This document shows positions 39,431-49,585 of a stretch of DNA of 64,000 nucleotides, one piece after another (within the stretch, counting starts at the first letter, position 1; the number at the start of each line of letters is the position of its first letter). The position numbers were made by a program, and so were the translations under genes. The stretch is from JAYRGC01 sp041908065 (GTDB lineage: Bacteria; Pseudomonadota; Alphaproteobacteria; UBA9219): assembly GCA_041908065.1 (NCBI GenBank), contig JAYRGC010000050.1, forward strand, positions 62,001 to 126,000, read 5' to 3'. Below the pieces are notes generated by a model. It was not told the origin of the DNA. It was given only the letters and a program-made list of their open reading frames with translations, and ran no database searches.

Positions 39431-40756
39431 ATGAGCGCACAGACGGAAAAAGAAGCCGGAGAAAATTCCGGAGCCGAGGCTGTTGCCAGCACTCGGGGCA
39501 GAGGCCTGTTTATGGCCGCGCTGTCGCTGGTTCTGGGAGCCGTATTGGCGTACATGGCGTTCTCAGGATTTTCGCAATTAATCTATGAAACATCTGCTTC
39601 CGGCGGCAGCACCAAAGGGGTGTTTCCGGCGGCGTGGACGTTCGTGGTTCCGGTTTTGCTGATCGTTCCGGTCGCTTGCATGTGGACTTATGTGCTGGCT
39701 CGTACGACGATAACCGGCGGTTTCCAATCCAAGTTAGGGCAGCTTCGCCACCGTCTGGAATACCGCGAGGACATGTTGCGCCTGATAGCCGACAGCCAGC
39801 CCGGGGCTATATCGGTTTTCGACCGCCACAACCGCTATTGGTTCGTCAACAAGCGCGCCGTCGACAGTATCGGCAAGACGCAGAACGAGATAGTAGGGCA
39901 ACCGCCAATCCGCGTTCTGGGGGATGAAAAGGCGCGGCGTCTGGAGGTGCGTTTGGCCGACGCCCGCGCTTCCGACGGAGCGATAACCGAAAACGTTGAC
40001 TTGATAAAGGAAGGCGACGGAAGCTCGCGTTTCATCCAGATGCGATGCAGATCAATATCCCCATTTGCCGAACTTGTGGGCGGAGTGATGGTGCAGGAGG
40101 ACGATCTGACGGGCACCATGGTGGAAAGAGAGCGTCACGAACGCACGCTGCGCCAAGTGATAGACACTCTGGTCGCGGTGGTCGACAGGCGCGATCCATA
40201 CGCAGCCGGACACTCTTCCCGCGTGGGACAGCTGTCGCGCGCCATCGCAACGGAAATGGGACTAGACGACAAAAGCATAGAAGCCGCTGGAATAGCCGGA
40301 TCGCTGATGAACTTCGGCAAGGTTCTAGTGTCGCGCTCCATCCTAACCAAGACCACTCCTTTGACGCCGGACGAGCTGCAACGCATCCGAGACAGCATCC
40401 TGATCTCGGCGGATATTCTTTCCATAATCGGATTCGACGTTCCGGTCGTGCCGACGCTGCGCCAAGTCTTAGAGCGTTACGACGGAACCGGATTGCCGGA
40501 AGGATTGGCGGGAGAGAACATCATGGTCACGGCGCGCATAGTGGCGGTGGCCAACGCCTTCGTGGCAATGGTAAGCCCCCGCGCCCACCGCGAAGGACTG
40601 CCGTTGCGCGACGCCGTGCAACGCATGATGGCCGAAGCCGGAAAGACCTATGATCGGCGGGTATTGATAGCTTTGGGGAATTACATCGAAAACCGCCCCA
40701 ACAAGCTGGAATGGCTGTCCATGACCAAACCACAGAACGACGCAGCGGCAGAATAG
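39431..40756 (+). CDS. Membrane PAS/HD-GYP-like protein with degenerate catalytic site
   Basis: 441 residues. Two N-terminal membrane helices (FMAALSLVLGAVLAYMAFSG, FVVPVLLIVPVACMWTYVLA), a PAS-like domain (AISVFDRHNRYWFVNKRAV), then an HD-GYP-like domain from about residue 240: DPYAAGHSSRVGQLSRAIA, GIAGSLMNFGKVLV, VLERYDGTGLPEGLAGENI. In active c-di-GMP phosphodiesterases the second motif is LLHDIGK and the name motif is HERYDGxGYP. Here HD is MN and GYP is GLP, with the His before ERYDG also missing. It is therefore likely a non-catalytic, perhaps c-di-GMP-binding, relative. Confidence 0.8.
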   Translation: MSAQTEKEAGENSGAEAVASTRGRGLFMAALSLVLGAVLAYMAFSGFSQLIYETSASGGSTKGVFPAAWTFVVPVLLIVPVACMWTYVLARTTITGGFQSKLGQLRHRLEYREDMLRLIADSQPGAISVFDRHNRYWFVNKRAVDSIGKTQNEIVGQPPIRVLGDEKARRLEVRLADARASDGAITENVDLIKEGDGSSRFIQMRCRSISPFAELVGGVMVQEDDLTGTMVERERHERTLRQVIDTLVAVVDRRDPYAAGHSSRVGQLSRAIATEMGLDDKSIEAAGIAGSLMNFGKVLVSRSILTKTTPLTPDELQRIRDSILISADILSIIGFDVPVVPTLRQVLERYDGTGLPEGLAGENIMVTARIVAVANAFVAMVSPRAHREGLPLRDAVQRMMAEAGKTYDRRVLIALGNYIENRPNKLEWLSMTKPQNDAAAE

Positions 40757-40821
40757 ATTGCCGCGCCGTCCTTCGGTATAAAGGCTCTAACCCAAAATGG
40801 GGGCTGCGTTCCAGCAAGTGC

Positions 40822-40976
40822 CGTCATTGTGAGGTATACGGCCAAAGGCCGTCATGCGAGCCGCCACCCTTTGGTTTAGACAGCGTTAAACGCTGTCGTG
40901 CGGCGAAGCAATCCAGAGACATCAAACAACGATTCTGGATTGCTTCGGGGCGTGAAGAATGCCCCTCGCAATGACA
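40822..40976. repeat. Palindromic repeat element (copy 3)
   Basis: CGTCATTGTGAGG...GCGAGCCGCCACCC on the left, GGCGAAGCAATCCAGA / TCTGGATTGCTTCG in the centre, CCCCTCGCAATGAC on the right. The right arm is diverged (GGGGCGTGAAGAATGCCCC). First of two copies filling the 527-base gap between the HD-GYP-like gene and argF. Confidence 0.8.
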
Positions 40977-41013
40977 ACGTCGCTGTCATTTGCGAACCTC
41001 CACTCGGGTTTTA

Positions 41014-41113
41014 GCGTCATTGCGAGCCGCCGTCTTCAGGCGGCGAAGCAATCCAGAGTCACGGGCGCAACGGCTCTGGATTGCTTCGCCGCCAAGGGGC
41101 GGCTCGCAATGAC
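41014..41113. repeat. Palindromic repeat element (copy 4, compact)
   Basis: GCGTCATTGCGAGCCGCC, GGCGGCGAAGCAATCCAGAG, then CTCTGGATTGCTTCGCCGCC and GGCGGCTCGCAATGACAGC: about 100 bases with a short left arm. Downstream, up to argF at 41284, lie further degenerate arms (CGCAAATGACGGCCTTTGG, CGCATAACAGCCTTTGACTG); nothing else is visible in that stretch. Confidence 0.8.
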
Positions 41114-41283
41114 AGCACTTCGGCCATAGACCTCGCAAATGACGGCCTTTGGCTATATACTTCGCATAACAGCCTTTGACTGTAGACTTAACAAGCCAGC
41201 ATTTGGCCATAGCCCTAGAGAAACTGGCATGGCTATCTGCACATTTTGAGCTAGAACCGTAAAAAACTTCCGGAGGGATTGCG

Positions 41284-42195
41284 ATGGCCATAGTCAGAGA
41301 TTTCGTAGACATAAATATTACTCCTGCCGAGGATTTGCGGAGGATTTTGGATCACGCCCGCAAGATGAAGGCCGCGCCGTTGGCGTTTCAGCCGTTCGTG
41401 GGCAAGACGCTCGCTCTCATATTCGAAAAGCCGTCCACGCGTACCCGCGTGTCGTTCGAGGTGGGAATGCGCCAGTTGGGCGGACAGGTGACAAACCTCA
41501 GCGGCGCGGAAATACAGCTGGGGCGCGGAGAAACCGTGTCCGATACCGGACGGGTGCTTTCGCGCTACGTCGATCTGATAATGATACGCACTTTCGAGGA
41601 GAAGAAGGTCGTCGAGCTGGCGCAAGGAGCCTCGGTTCCGGTTATAAACGGCCTCACCAACCAATCGCACCCGTGCCAAGTCATGGCCGATATAATGACG
41701 GCGGAGGAGCGTTTAGGATCTTTGTCTGGCAAGACGGTGGCTTGGCTGGGCGACGGCGGCGACAACGTATTGGCGAGCTGGATCCACGCCGCCCCGTTGT
41801 TCGGATTTTCGCTGCGCGTCGCCTGTCCGCCGGAGTTTCCTCCGGCAACTGATTTGCTCATAGCCGCGCAAAAGGCCGGAGCCAAAGTGGAGGTGTCTGC
41901 GGACATCAAAGCCGTGGACGGAGCCGACGTGGTGCTAACGGATTGCTGGGTTTCCATGCACAACAGCGACGCCGCCGCCAGACACGAACGGCTGCTTCCC
42001 TATCAGGTCAACGGCGAGGTTATGAGACGCGCCGCCAAGGACGCGATATTCATGCACTGTCTGCCCGCCCATCGCGGCGAAGAGGTAACGGATGAGGTAA
42101 TCGACGGCCCCCAATCAGCCGTGTGGGACGAGGCCGAAAACCGCATGCACGTCCAAAAAGCGATAATGTGTTGGTGCGCGGGCAAGACACAGTAG
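41284..42195 (+). CDS. argF: Ornithine carbamoyltransferase
   Basis: 303 residues, GGAGG upstream. Carbamoyl phosphate site FEKPSTRTRVSFEVGMRQLG, HPCQVMADIMT, ornithine-loop region DCWVSMHNSD (the usual DxWxSMG becomes DCWVSMH), and MHCLPAHRGEEV with the catalytic Cys. Makes citrulline in arginine synthesis. Clearly an OTC and distinct from the ATCase-type enzyme in the phosphonate operon. No other arg gene is adjacent. Confidence 0.95.
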   Translation: MAIVRDFVDINITPAEDLRRILDHARKMKAAPLAFQPFVGKTLALIFEKPSTRTRVSFEVGMRQLGGQVTNLSGAEIQLGRGETVSDTGRVLSRYVDLIMIRTFEEKKVVELAQGASVPVINGLTNQSHPCQVMADIMTAEERLGSLSGKTVAWLGDGGDNVLASWIHAAPLFGFSLRVACPPEFPPATDLLIAAQKAGAKVEVSADIKAVDGADVVLTDCWVSMHNSDAAARHERLLPYQVNGEVMRRAAKDAIFMHCLPAHRGEEVTDEVIDGPQSAVWDEAENRMHVQKAIMCWCAGKTQ

Positions 42196-42317
42196 CGGAC
42201 TTTTTACCCAAAAACGGCAAGTTTTTGCTTGACTGGGGAATAAATGGCCTGAAAAATGGCGGCGGTCCGTGATTTTTGTCTGATGATCCGTGTTTCGGTT
42301 CGATAATTTGCAGGCCA

Positions 42318-43184
42318 ATGGAGGCATTGTTGATTAGAACCTTGGTAAACGGCATACGCAATTTGCGCGGCATATTTCCCTTGCCTTCTAAAGACAGATG
42401 CCTTCCCAGCGTCGATTTGTCCGCCACCATACCAATGGAAAACATAGAAGTATTCCCGCCCATATCTTTGACTAAACCACATAGATACGGAAATTCATCC
42501 CGTATGGATCGTGACGCTTTGACTTTGCTGGGAAAAATACAAGCCGGCAACTGCGATGATTATCATTTACGTCAATATTTCAGTCGCAATGCTAGAGATT
42601 GTCTTCAACCGATAGGAGATGATTTCCCGTTTGGGAACGATCCAGACAAAGTTTGCTTGGCTCGGCTCTTCGAACAGACGCCCACATCCAAATCGCCGGA
42701 ACAACGCGAAGGGAGCGGGTTGATGGTAGCTTATTTTATCATAGCTAGGCGCAGGGTTCTCAGACGTAGCGACGCGACCATCGAGGGCGAGGCCGGTAAT
42801 GTTTTTCTCAGGGATTCATCGAGGATCCGCATAGAATATGCGCCTGAAATATGGCCGGTAGTATCCACGGATTGTAAACATTCAAGCCCTGTCCTGATTT
42901 GCATAACCAGAGATGACAAAGTGGAAGCGTTTTTAGCCGTTCCTCCCAACGGACATCCGGCAAGGGCGGTTGATTATTGTCCACACAGCAAGGCGGATAG
43001 GGCACTTATGTCCCCCATATATCATGGCATTTTGCCGATACGCGGCACTGTGTTGGAAGAAGAAGGAACAACGGTTATAAAAAATAAATACAATCAAGAC
43101 GGCACGATGACTCCGGTAGCGACTCGTCCACATCTTGATGAATTGATTCGCAGGCTGGATCACGGACAACCCCGATATAATTAG
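42318..43184 (+). CDS. Hypothetical protein, possible accessory or effector gene
   Basis: 288 residues from ATG 42318; TTG 42276 is an alternative. Not recognised. It is soluble, with segments such as DALTLLGKIQAGNCDDYHLR, VAYFIIARRRVLRRSDATI, SSPVLICITRDDKVEAFLAV and a Gly-poor C-terminus. Base composition is more AT-rich than its neighbours and codon choice differs, hinting at transfer. It sits alone between argF and a palindromic repeat. Since this genome has Dot/Icm genes, a secreted effector is one possibility, without direct evidence. Confidence 0.5.
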   Translation: MEALLIRTLVNGIRNLRGIFPLPSKDRCLPSVDLSATIPMENIEVFPPISLTKPHRYGNSSRMDRDALTLLGKIQAGNCDDYHLRQYFSRNARDCLQPIGDDFPFGNDPDKVCLARLFEQTPTSKSPEQREGSGLMVAYFIIARRRVLRRSDATIEGEAGNVFLRDSSRIRIEYAPEIWPVVSTDCKHSSPVLICITRDDKVEAFLAVPPNGHPARAVDYCPHSKADRALMSPIYHGILPIRGTVLEEEGTTVIKNKYNQDGTMTPVATRPHLDELIRRLDHGQPRYN

Positions 43185-43199
43185 GCGTCTTGCATAACC

Positions 43200-43358
43200 G
43201 CCGTCATTTGCGAAATATACGGCCTTTTTCCATCATTGCGAGCCGCCATGCCTTAGTTTGGACAGCGTTGAACGATGTCTGGAGGCGAAGCAATCCAGTG
43301 CCGTTGCTTTATGACTCTGGATTGCTTCGCGTCGCAAGGGCGACGCTCGCAATGACGG
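43200..43358. repeat. Palindromic repeat element (copy 5)
   Basis: GCCGTCATTTGCGAAATATACGG, CATTGCGAGCCGCCATG, GAGGCGAAGCAATCCAG / CTGGATTGCTTCG, GCGTCGCAAGGGCGACGCTCGCAATGACGG. Same right-arm variant as copy 2. No coding content; it fills the gap before the epimerase gene. Confidence 0.8.
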
Positions 43359-43426
43359 CACTTGTTGCAGTTATTGCGTATAAATAACGTCACTATCGTC
43401 TTCATGTTCACATTTATGCAATGGGT

Positions 43427-44416
43427 CTACTTTATCCCATGATATTCGCGATACCAGTCGATGAACTTCGGGATTCCGTCGGACATCACGGTCTTGGGGC
43501 TGTAGCCAAGCTCGCGCTCGCTCAACGAAATATCGGCGGAGGTGACGGGAACGTCGCCTGCGGGCATGGGTTGGAAATCGCACACGGCTTTTTTTCCGAT
43601 GGCCCCTTCCAGAGCGGCGATGAAGTCCTTGATGTTTTCGGTTTTGGCGTTGCCGAGATTGTACAAGGCCACAGGCGGATCGTCGCCGCGCTTGGCCGGA
43701 ATGCGTTCCATCGCCGCCAGAATGCCGGACACTATGTCATCGATATAAGTGAAGTCGCGGCGCATATCGCCGTAGTTGAACACCTTTATCGGCTCTCCGG
43801 CAAAAATGCGCTTTGCGAATATCCATGCCGCCATGTCAGGCCGTCCCCATGGGCCGTACACGGTGAAAAACCGCAATCCGGTGCAAGGCATCCCGTATAT
43901 GTTGGAATAGCTCCACGAAATCAGCTCGTCGGTGCGTTTGGTGGCGGCGTAAAGCGAGACAGGACGTTCGACCGGATCGTCTATCGAGAACGGTATCTTT
44001 TTGTTGCCGCCGTAAACCGACGACGAACTGGCGTACACGAAGTGCTTGAGATCAGGCAGGCGGCGCGCCAGCTCCATCATCACCACATGCCCCATGACAT
44101 TGGCTTCTATGTATGAATAGGGGTTTTCCAGCGAGTACAAAACCCCCGCTTGCGCCGCCAAATTGACGATATGCGTGACGCCTCGGCCATTCTCTCCGGC
44201 AGCCAAGGAAAGGACGGCTTCGCGATCGGCGATGTTCATGCGGTGGAAGGAAAAGCGTTTATCCTTGGCCAGCTCGGCCAAACGGGCTTCCTTCAATTTA
44301 ACGTCGTAGTAATCGTTCATGTCGTCGAGGCCGATTACCTCTTCGCCCCGCGCCATGATAGCCTTGGACAGGAAAAACCCGATAAAACCGGCCGCGCCGG
44401 TGACGATTACGGACAT
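43427..44416 (-). CDS. NAD-dependent nucleotide-sugar epimerase (UDP-glucuronate 4-epimerase-like)
   Basis: 329 residues from ATG 44416, or 330 from GTG 44419, which overlaps the dehydrogenase stop. Extended SDR: GAAGFIGFFLSKAI at the N-terminus, LDDMNDYYDVKLKEAR, NLAAQAGVLYSLENP, catalytic YAATKRTDE (Tyr-x3-Lys), and TGLRFFTVYGPWGRPDMA. The DDMNDYYD and AQAGV-YS features fit UDP-glucuronate/UDP-galacturonate epimerases (CapI/LspL group). Paired with the UDP-sugar dehydrogenase, it would supply uronic acids for surface polysaccharide. Confidence 0.87.
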   Translation of the reverse strand: MSVIVTGAAGFIGFFLSKAIMARGEEVIGLDDMNDYYDVKLKEARLAELAKDKRFSFHRMNIADREAVLSLAAGENGRGVTHIVNLAAQAGVLYSLENPYSYIEANVMGHVVMMELARRLPDLKHFVYASSSSVYGGNKKIPFSIDDPVERPVSLYAATKRTDELISWSYSNIYGMPCTGLRFFTVYGPWGRPDMAAWIFAKRIFAGEPIKVFNYGDMRRDFTYIDDIVSGILAAMERIPAKRGDDPPVALYNLGNAKTENIKDFIAALEGAIGKKAVCDFQPMPAGDVPVTSADISLSERELGYSPKTVMSDGIPKFIDWYREYHGIK

Positions 44417-45750
44417 CACAAACTCCAGTAAGAAACGCCCTTGGGCACGTTGGCCGCTTTCACAGCGGATTTAATGTCGACAAACACCCCGCCGTCCGCC
44501 AAAAGCGGCCAGAAGCCATTCATGCCATCCAGCAACTCGCGGTGCGGAACGGCTAAAACCATCGCGTCCAGATTCTTCATATCCGCAACGGCGGACAGCT
44601 CCAGACCATATTCGTGTTTGGCGTGGGCGGGATCGGCTACCGGATCGTGAACCATCACCTTCAATCCGAACGCTTCCAGCTCAGCCGCTATTTCAGGCAC
44701 GCGGCTGTTGCGAAGATCCCTTACGTTCTCCTTGAACGCCAGCCCCAATATGCCAACTCGTGCGCCAACGCGCAACTTTCCGGCGTTAACCAACAATTTA
44801 ACCACTTTTTGCCCCACGAAAGCAGCCATGCTGTCGTTGATGCGCCGGCCCGCCAGTATGACTTGGGGGTGATAGCCCAGCTCCTCGGCGCGCGCCGTCA
44901 AATAATAGGGATCGACGCCGATGCAGTGACCGCCGACCAGCCCCGGGGAGAACTTGAGAAAGTTCCACTTGGTTCCGGCGGCTTGCAGCACGTCGTGAGT
45001 GCGGATGCCCAGACGATCGCAGATGATGGCCAGCTCGTTCATAAGGGCGATGTTGATGTCGCGCTGGGTGTTTTCTATCACCTTGGCGGCCTCGGCCACC
45101 TTGATGCTGAGAGCCTGATGAATCCCCGCCTTTATCACCTTGCCGTACACGGCGGCCAGACGCGCCAGAGTCTCGGCGTCGTTCGCGCTGACTATCTTCA
45201 CCACGTTTTCCAGCGTGTTCACCTTGTCGCCCGGGTTGATGCGTTCGGGCGAATAGCCCATACGGAAATCAATCCCCGCCCGCAGGCCGGAAAACTTGGC
45301 TATTTCCGGAGCGCAGATATCGTCGGTCAATCCCGGGTAGACCGTGGATTCCAAGACAACAACGGGGGGCAAAGCCGCCTTGCCGCCGCGCTTGGCGATG
45401 CCCCGCTTCATCGCCTCGCCGACAGAACGGCAAGCGGAAAGGACGGGAAGCAAATCGGGGCGTTTGGCTTGATCTATCGGCGTGGGAACAGTTACGATGA
45501 ATATGGTGCGATCGTCTAAATCCTCGGCGCGGCAGGTAAGTTTTTGCGCCGCGCCGCCGATGTCGGCGGCGGTCATTTCTCCAGTCCAGTCGCGTCCTTG
45601 CCCCAAGGCTTCGACCCGCTTCTTATCGATGTCGAAGCCCAGCACGTCTTCAAAATTCCGCGCCAATGCCGCCATCAACGGCATTCCGACGTATCCCAGA
45701 CCGATGACGGCTATTTTTTCTTGCGTGCCCATGTTCGCGTCCAATTCCAT
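44416..45750 (-). CDS. UDP-sugar 6-dehydrogenase (nucleotide-sugar dehydrogenase)
   Basis: 444 residues; ATG 45732 (MGTQEKIAVIG) is an alternative start. Rossmann motif VIGLGYVGMPLMAAL, VVLESTVYPGLTDDI, GYSPERINPGDK, catalytic Cys in GGHCIGVDPYYL, and LGLAFKENVRDLRNSRV. The VLESTVYPG and GYSPERINPGD features are those of the VipA/TviB/WbpA-like group that oxidises UDP-GlcNAc or UDP-GalNAc to the uronic acid. It starts the two-gene transcript with the epimerase. Confidence 0.88.
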   Translation of the reverse strand: MELDANMGTQEKIAVIGLGYVGMPLMAALARNFEDVLGFDIDKKRVEALGQGRDWTGEMTAADIGGAAQKLTCRAEDLDDRTIFIVTVPTPIDQAKRPDLLPVLSACRSVGEAMKRGIAKRGGKAALPPVVVLESTVYPGLTDDICAPEIAKFSGLRAGIDFRMGYSPERINPGDKVNTLENVVKIVSANDAETLARLAAVYGKVIKAGIHQALSIKVAEAAKVIENTQRDINIALMNELAIICDRLGIRTHDVLQAAGTKWNFLKFSPGLVGGHCIGVDPYYLTARAEELGYHPQVILAGRRINDSMAAFVGQKVVKLLVNAGKLRVGARVGILGLAFKENVRDLRNSRVPEIAAELEAFGLKVMVHDPVADPAHAKHEYGLELSAVADMKNLDAMVLAVPHRELLDGMNGFWPLLADGGVFVDIKSAVKAANVPKGVSYWSL

Positions 45751-45828
45751 AGCAGTGACTTCGCTCTCGGCAATGTATAGGATTGCGGAAACGTTCTTGC
45801 AATCTCAGCTTTGCCGCGCGGGTGAAAA

Positions 45829-46440
45829 ATGCCAATAAACGAGATTTTGGCCTCTATGTCCATAATCGCCGGACTGGTGAGTTACGCTTACTACGGCGTT
45901 TCCATTTGGCGCGGCGATACCCGCCCCCACGCTTTCACTTGGATAAGCTGGACAGTGATAGTGACGGTGGTGTTTTTCGCCCAACATTACGGACAGGCTG
46001 GGGCGGGGGCGTGGCCTACCGCCATTTCCGCCCTGTCGTGCGGAGCCATCGCCGCCATGTCGCTGTGGCGCGGGGAAAGGCGCATAGTCAAGGCCGATTG
46101 GGTAGTGTTCATCGCAACCCTAAGCGCGATACCGCTTTGGTACTTAACGGCGGATCCCACTTGGGCTGTAATATTGCTGGTCGTCATAGACTGCATGGGA
46201 ATAATCCCCACGGTTCGCAAATCTTGGCTTTATCCCCGCAGCGAAACGCTGGTGTGGTTTGTCCTGAACATCATCAAATACTCTCTAGCCATGCTGGCGA
46301 TGGAGGAGCGTTCGTTGGTGACCATGTTGTTTCCCATTTCCTCGGCGTCGCAGGCGTTCCTGTTCATCGTCATGGTGTCTTACCGCCGCAACTTGGAGAA
46401 ACGCAGGCCGGAGCTGTTCGCAAGGGTATGGATGCATTAA
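45829..46440 (+). CDS. Multi-pass membrane protein, PQ-loop-like
   Basis: 203 residues with about six to seven membrane helices (IIAGLVSYAYYGVSIWRG, WISWTVIVTVVFFAQHYG, WAVILLVVIDCMGIIPTVRK, VTMLFPISSASQAFLFIVMV). The G-----YG-SIWRG...P...TW--W pattern in the first helices resembles PQ-loop/SemiSWEET-type proteins. No substrate can be assigned. It lies directly against the ROK kinase gene, the stop and next ATG touching. Confidence 0.6.
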   Translation: MPINEILASMSIIAGLVSYAYYGVSIWRGDTRPHAFTWISWTVIVTVVFFAQHYGQAGAGAWPTAISALSCGAIAAMSLWRGERRIVKADWVVFIATLSAIPLWYLTADPTWAVILLVVIDCMGIIPTVRKSWLYPRSETLVWFVLNIIKYSLAMLAMEERSLVTMLFPISSASQAFLFIVMVSYRRNLEKRRPELFARVWMH

Positions 46441-47343
46441 ATGCGCGGAATCGGATTGGACGTAGGCGGAACCAAAATCGCCGCCGTTGCGGTGGACGAA
46501 AAATGGCGCGTAGTGGCCGAAAAGTCCGCGCCTACGCCGAATGATTATCAAAGTTTCCTCGCGGTCTGCTGCGAACTCGCCGCCGCCGTTTCCCAAGGAC
46601 AGGACGAGATTCCGATAGGCGTCGGGCTTCCTTGCCGCATCGACGGCTCTTCCGGAGCGATTTTGGCTTCGGCCAACGTGCCTTGCCTGTCGGGTAAAAC
46701 TTTGCGCCGCGATTTAGAGAACTCCTTGCGCCGCCGAGTCTTCACGGCCAACGACGCCGGATGTATGGCCTTGGCCGAAGCCATAAGCGGGGCCGGACGG
46801 GGATATTCCTCAGTCTTGGGGATAATCATCGGCACGGGCGTGGGCGCGGGATTCGTCTTGCGCGGCGAGCTTTTGGAAGGCCGCAACGGTCTGATGGGGG
46901 AGATAGGCCACCTGCCCCTGCCGTTTTACGACGCCAAAACCGACGGAGAAGCGGCTATGTGCGCGTGCGGCCAACGCGGATGCATCGAAAGCATGGCCTC
47001 GGGCGGCGCGTTGGCGCGGCTTTACTCCCACGCCGCCGGATGCGAGGCCGACGCCGCAAAAGTGGCCGCGTTGGCCGCAAACGGCGACAAGACGGCCTTG
47101 GCGGTATTGGATAGATATTACGAAGTGCTGGCCAAGGCTATGGTCGCGGCGGCGCATTCTTTCGATCCGGACGCGATAGTCTTGGGCGGCGGCGTGAGCC
47201 AGATGCCTCGTCTGTGCGAGGAAATATCAAGACGCTGGGGACGCTATATCATCGGCGGAGATGTCTCCACGGCCTTGCTGGCTGCGCGTCACAAGTCCAA
47301 CAGCGGAGCCATAGGCGCGGCGATGTTGGGCGTTACGCCTTAG
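46441..47343 (+). CDS. ROK-family sugar kinase
   Basis: 300 residues. ATP site [59 protein letters not shown], and the ROK signature with zinc motif GHLPLPFY...[14 protein letters not shown]. Phosphorylates a hexose or N-acetylhexosamine (fructokinase/GlcNAc kinase type). Its 3' end overlaps that of clpX tail to tail by 11 bases. Confidence 0.88.
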   Translation: MRGIGLDVGGTKIAAVAVDEKWRVVAEKSAPTPNDYQSFLAVCCELAAAVSQGQDEIPIGVGLPCRIDGSSGAILASANVPCLSGKTLRRDLENSLRRRVFTANDAGCMALAEAISGAGRGYSSVLGIIIGTGVGAGFVLRGELLEGRNGLMGEIGHLPLPFYDAKTDGEAAMCACGQRGCIESMASGGALARLYSHAAGCEADAAKVAALAANGDKTALAVLDRYYEVLAKAMVAAAHSFDPDAIVLGGGVSQMPRLCEEISRRWGRYIIGGDVSTALLAARHKSNSGAIGAAMLGVTP

Positions 47344-48601
47344 CTTGGGACTCTGGGGCGCGTTTCTCTCCGCGGACGATCAAGGGTTGCGCCTTGCCTT
47401 CCACCACTTCGCGGTTGATGACCACCTTGTCAACGTCCGTCATGCCGGGCAAGTCGAACATGGATTCCAGCAGCACGCCTTCCATTATCGAGCGCAATCC
47501 GCGCGCGCCGGTCTTGCGCGATATGGCCTTTTGAGAGATCGCGCTTAGGGCGTCGGGGGTTACCTCGAGATGGATGTTCTCCATCTCGAACAGGCGTTGG
47601 AACTGCTTTACCAGCGCGTTTTTGGGCGTGGTGAGGATGTCTATCAGAGCGGCTTCGTCCAGATCGGAAAGGGTGGCGATCACCGGCAAACGGCCAATGA
47701 ACTCAGGTATCAGGCCGAACTTCAGCAGATCGTCCGGCTCCACTTCGCGCAAAACGTCGCCGGTGCGGCGATCCTCCGGCGCGCGCACGTCCGCGCCGAA
47801 TCCGATGGAGGAACCACGTCCGCGAGCGGAGATTATCTTTTCCAGTCCGGCGAACGCGCCGCCGCAAATGAACAGAATGTTGGTGGTGTCGACCTGCAGG
47901 AATTCCTGCTGCGGATGCTTGCGCCCGCCCTGCGGAGGAACCGAGGCCACCGTGCCTTCCATTATCTTCAGCAGGGCCTGCTGCACGCCTTCGCCCGACA
48001 CGTCGCGGGTTATAGATGGGTTGTCTGACTTGCGGCTGATTTTATCGATTTCGTCGATATAAACGATGCCGCGCTGCGCCCGTTCGACGTTGTAGTCGGA
48101 CGCCTGCAACAGCTTGAGTATGATGTTTTCCACGTCCTCGCCGACGTATCCGGCTTCGGTCAACGTGGTTGCATCGGCCATGGTGAACGGAACGTCGATT
48201 ATGCGCGCCAAAGTTTGCGCCAACAGCGTCTTGCCGCAACCGGTCGGTCCCACAAGCAGGATGTTGGATTTCGCCAATTCGACGTCCGAGCTGCGCGCGC
48301 CGTGGGCGAGCCGCTTATAGTGGTTATGCACCGCCACCGACAGCACGCGCTTGGCGTGCGCCTGACCGATGACGTAATCGTCCAGAACGGTTTTGATGTC
48401 TTTGGGGGTCGGCACTCCGTCGCGGGTTTTAACCAGCGTGGTCTTGCTCTCCTCGCGGATGATGTCCATGCACAACTCGACGCATTCGTCGCAAATGAAC
48501 ACCGTCGGTCCGGCGATGAGCTTTCGCACTTCGTGCTGGCTCTTGCCGCAGAACGAGCAGTAAAGCGTGTTTTTCGCGTCGCCGCCGCCTGTTTTAGTCA
48601 T
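47333..48601 (-). CDS. clpX: ATP-dependent protease unfoldase subunit ClpX
   Basis: 422 residues. N-terminal zinc-binding domain [12 protein letters not shown]...[13 protein letters not shown]+ Walker [16 protein letters not shown], Walker [10 protein letters not shown], pore loop GYVGED, ClpP-binding IGF (SIGFGAD). Feeds substrates into ClpP; in alphaproteobacteria it also degrades cell-cycle regulators such as CtrA. It lies about 210 bases downstream of clpP, the usual clpP-clpX order. Confidence 0.98.
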   Translation of the reverse strand: MTKTGGGDAKNTLYCSFCGKSQHEVRKLIAGPTVFICDECVELCMDIIREESKTTLVKTRDGVPTPKDIKTVLDDYVIGQAHAKRVLSVAVHNHYKRLAHGARSSDVELAKSNILLVGPTGCGKTLLAQTLARIIDVPFTMADATTLTEAGYVGEDVENIILKLLQASDYNVERAQRGIVYIDEIDKISRKSDNPSITRDVSGEGVQQALLKIMEGTVASVPPQGGRKHPQQEFLQVDTTNILFICGGAFAGLEKIISARGRGSSIGFGADVRAPEDRRTGDVLREVEPDDLLKFGLIPEFIGRLPVIATLSDLDEAALIDILTTPKNALVKQFQRLFEMENIHLEVTPDALSAISQKAISRKTGARGLRSIMEGVLLESMFDLPGMTDVDKVVINREVVEGKAQPLIVRGEKRAPESQAKA

Positions 48602-48814
48602 AAATTCCCCGCCGATTTAGATTTGCCTAACGCCTTGGACAACACAGGCTAGCCCACATGTGGTTACCGGATTCTTAATTATAGACCCGCCCGAGAACTT
48701 CCACTGCCAAGATGACACCAACCGCAGTGACGGGCATTTCCGCCGGAACGACAGGGGCTGGAACATTTCCCGAAAAGGTTGACGGCCAAAGGCCATAACC
48801 TTTCGCAATCCGCT

Positions 48815-49483
48815 CTAAGCCGCCTTTTTATCGGCATCCAGTCCGCCCGGGCGACTGGACACAACCTCGTCGACCAGCCCAAAAACCTTGGCTTCCTCAG
48901 CCGACATGAAGTTGTCGCGCTCGACCGCCGCCGCGATTTTTTCCAAGGGTTGGCCGGTATGATGAACGTATATCTCATTGAGCCTTTGGCGCAGTTTCAG
49001 TATTTCCCGCGCCTGTATTTCTATGTCCGTGGCTTGGCCTTGCGCTCCGCCGGATGGTTGGTGGATCATTATGCGGCTGTTGGGAAGGGAGAAACGTTTT
49101 CCCTTGGCTCCAGCGCACAGCAACAACGATCCCATTGAACAAGCCTGACCGATGCACACAGTGGCCACAGGCGACTTTATGTATTGCATGGTGTCGTACA
49201 TGGCCATGCCGGACGAAACCACCCCGCCCGGGGAATTGATGTAGAACGAGATATCTTTGTTTGGGTTCTCGGATTCCAGAAACAACAGCTGGGCGCAAAT
49301 AAGGCTGGAGATATGATCGTCCACCGGTCCCACAAGAAATATTATCCGCTCCTTCAACAGGCGCGAATAGATGTCGAACGACCTTTCGCCGCGAGATGTT
49401 TGTTCGATCACCATAGGGACCAAAGTCCCCAAAGCGGCGACCGGATCGCGATCGGAAGAAGACGAGTTGCTAAACAACGACAT
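48815..49483 (-). CDS. clpP: ATP-dependent protease proteolytic subunit ClpP
   Basis: 222 residues from the ATG at 49483 (AAGGAG upstream). Catalytic triad: Ser in [14 protein letters not shown], His in [14 protein letters not shown], Asp in the [11 protein letters not shown] region. Short Ser-rich leader ([13 protein letters not shown]). Forms the two-ring barrel that ClpX docks onto. Confidence 0.98.
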   Translation of the reverse strand: MSLFSNSSSSDRDPVAALGTLVPMVIEQTSRGERSFDIYSRLLKERIIFLVGPVDDHISSLICAQLLFLESENPNKDISFYINSPGGVVSSGMAMYDTMQYIKSPVATVCIGQACSMGSLLLCAGAKGKRFSLPNSRIMIHQPSGGAQGQATDIEIQAREILKLRQRLNEIYVHHTGQPLEKIAAAVERDNFMSAEEAKVFGLVDEVVSSRPGGLDADKKAA

Positions 49484-49585
49484 AGCGAATCTCCTTAAAC
49501 ACAACGCAATCAAATACGCGATCCACACCGCCGCAACGACCTCATTTCATCACGGCGGCGAACGCGTATCTGAAAAAACGCCCAA

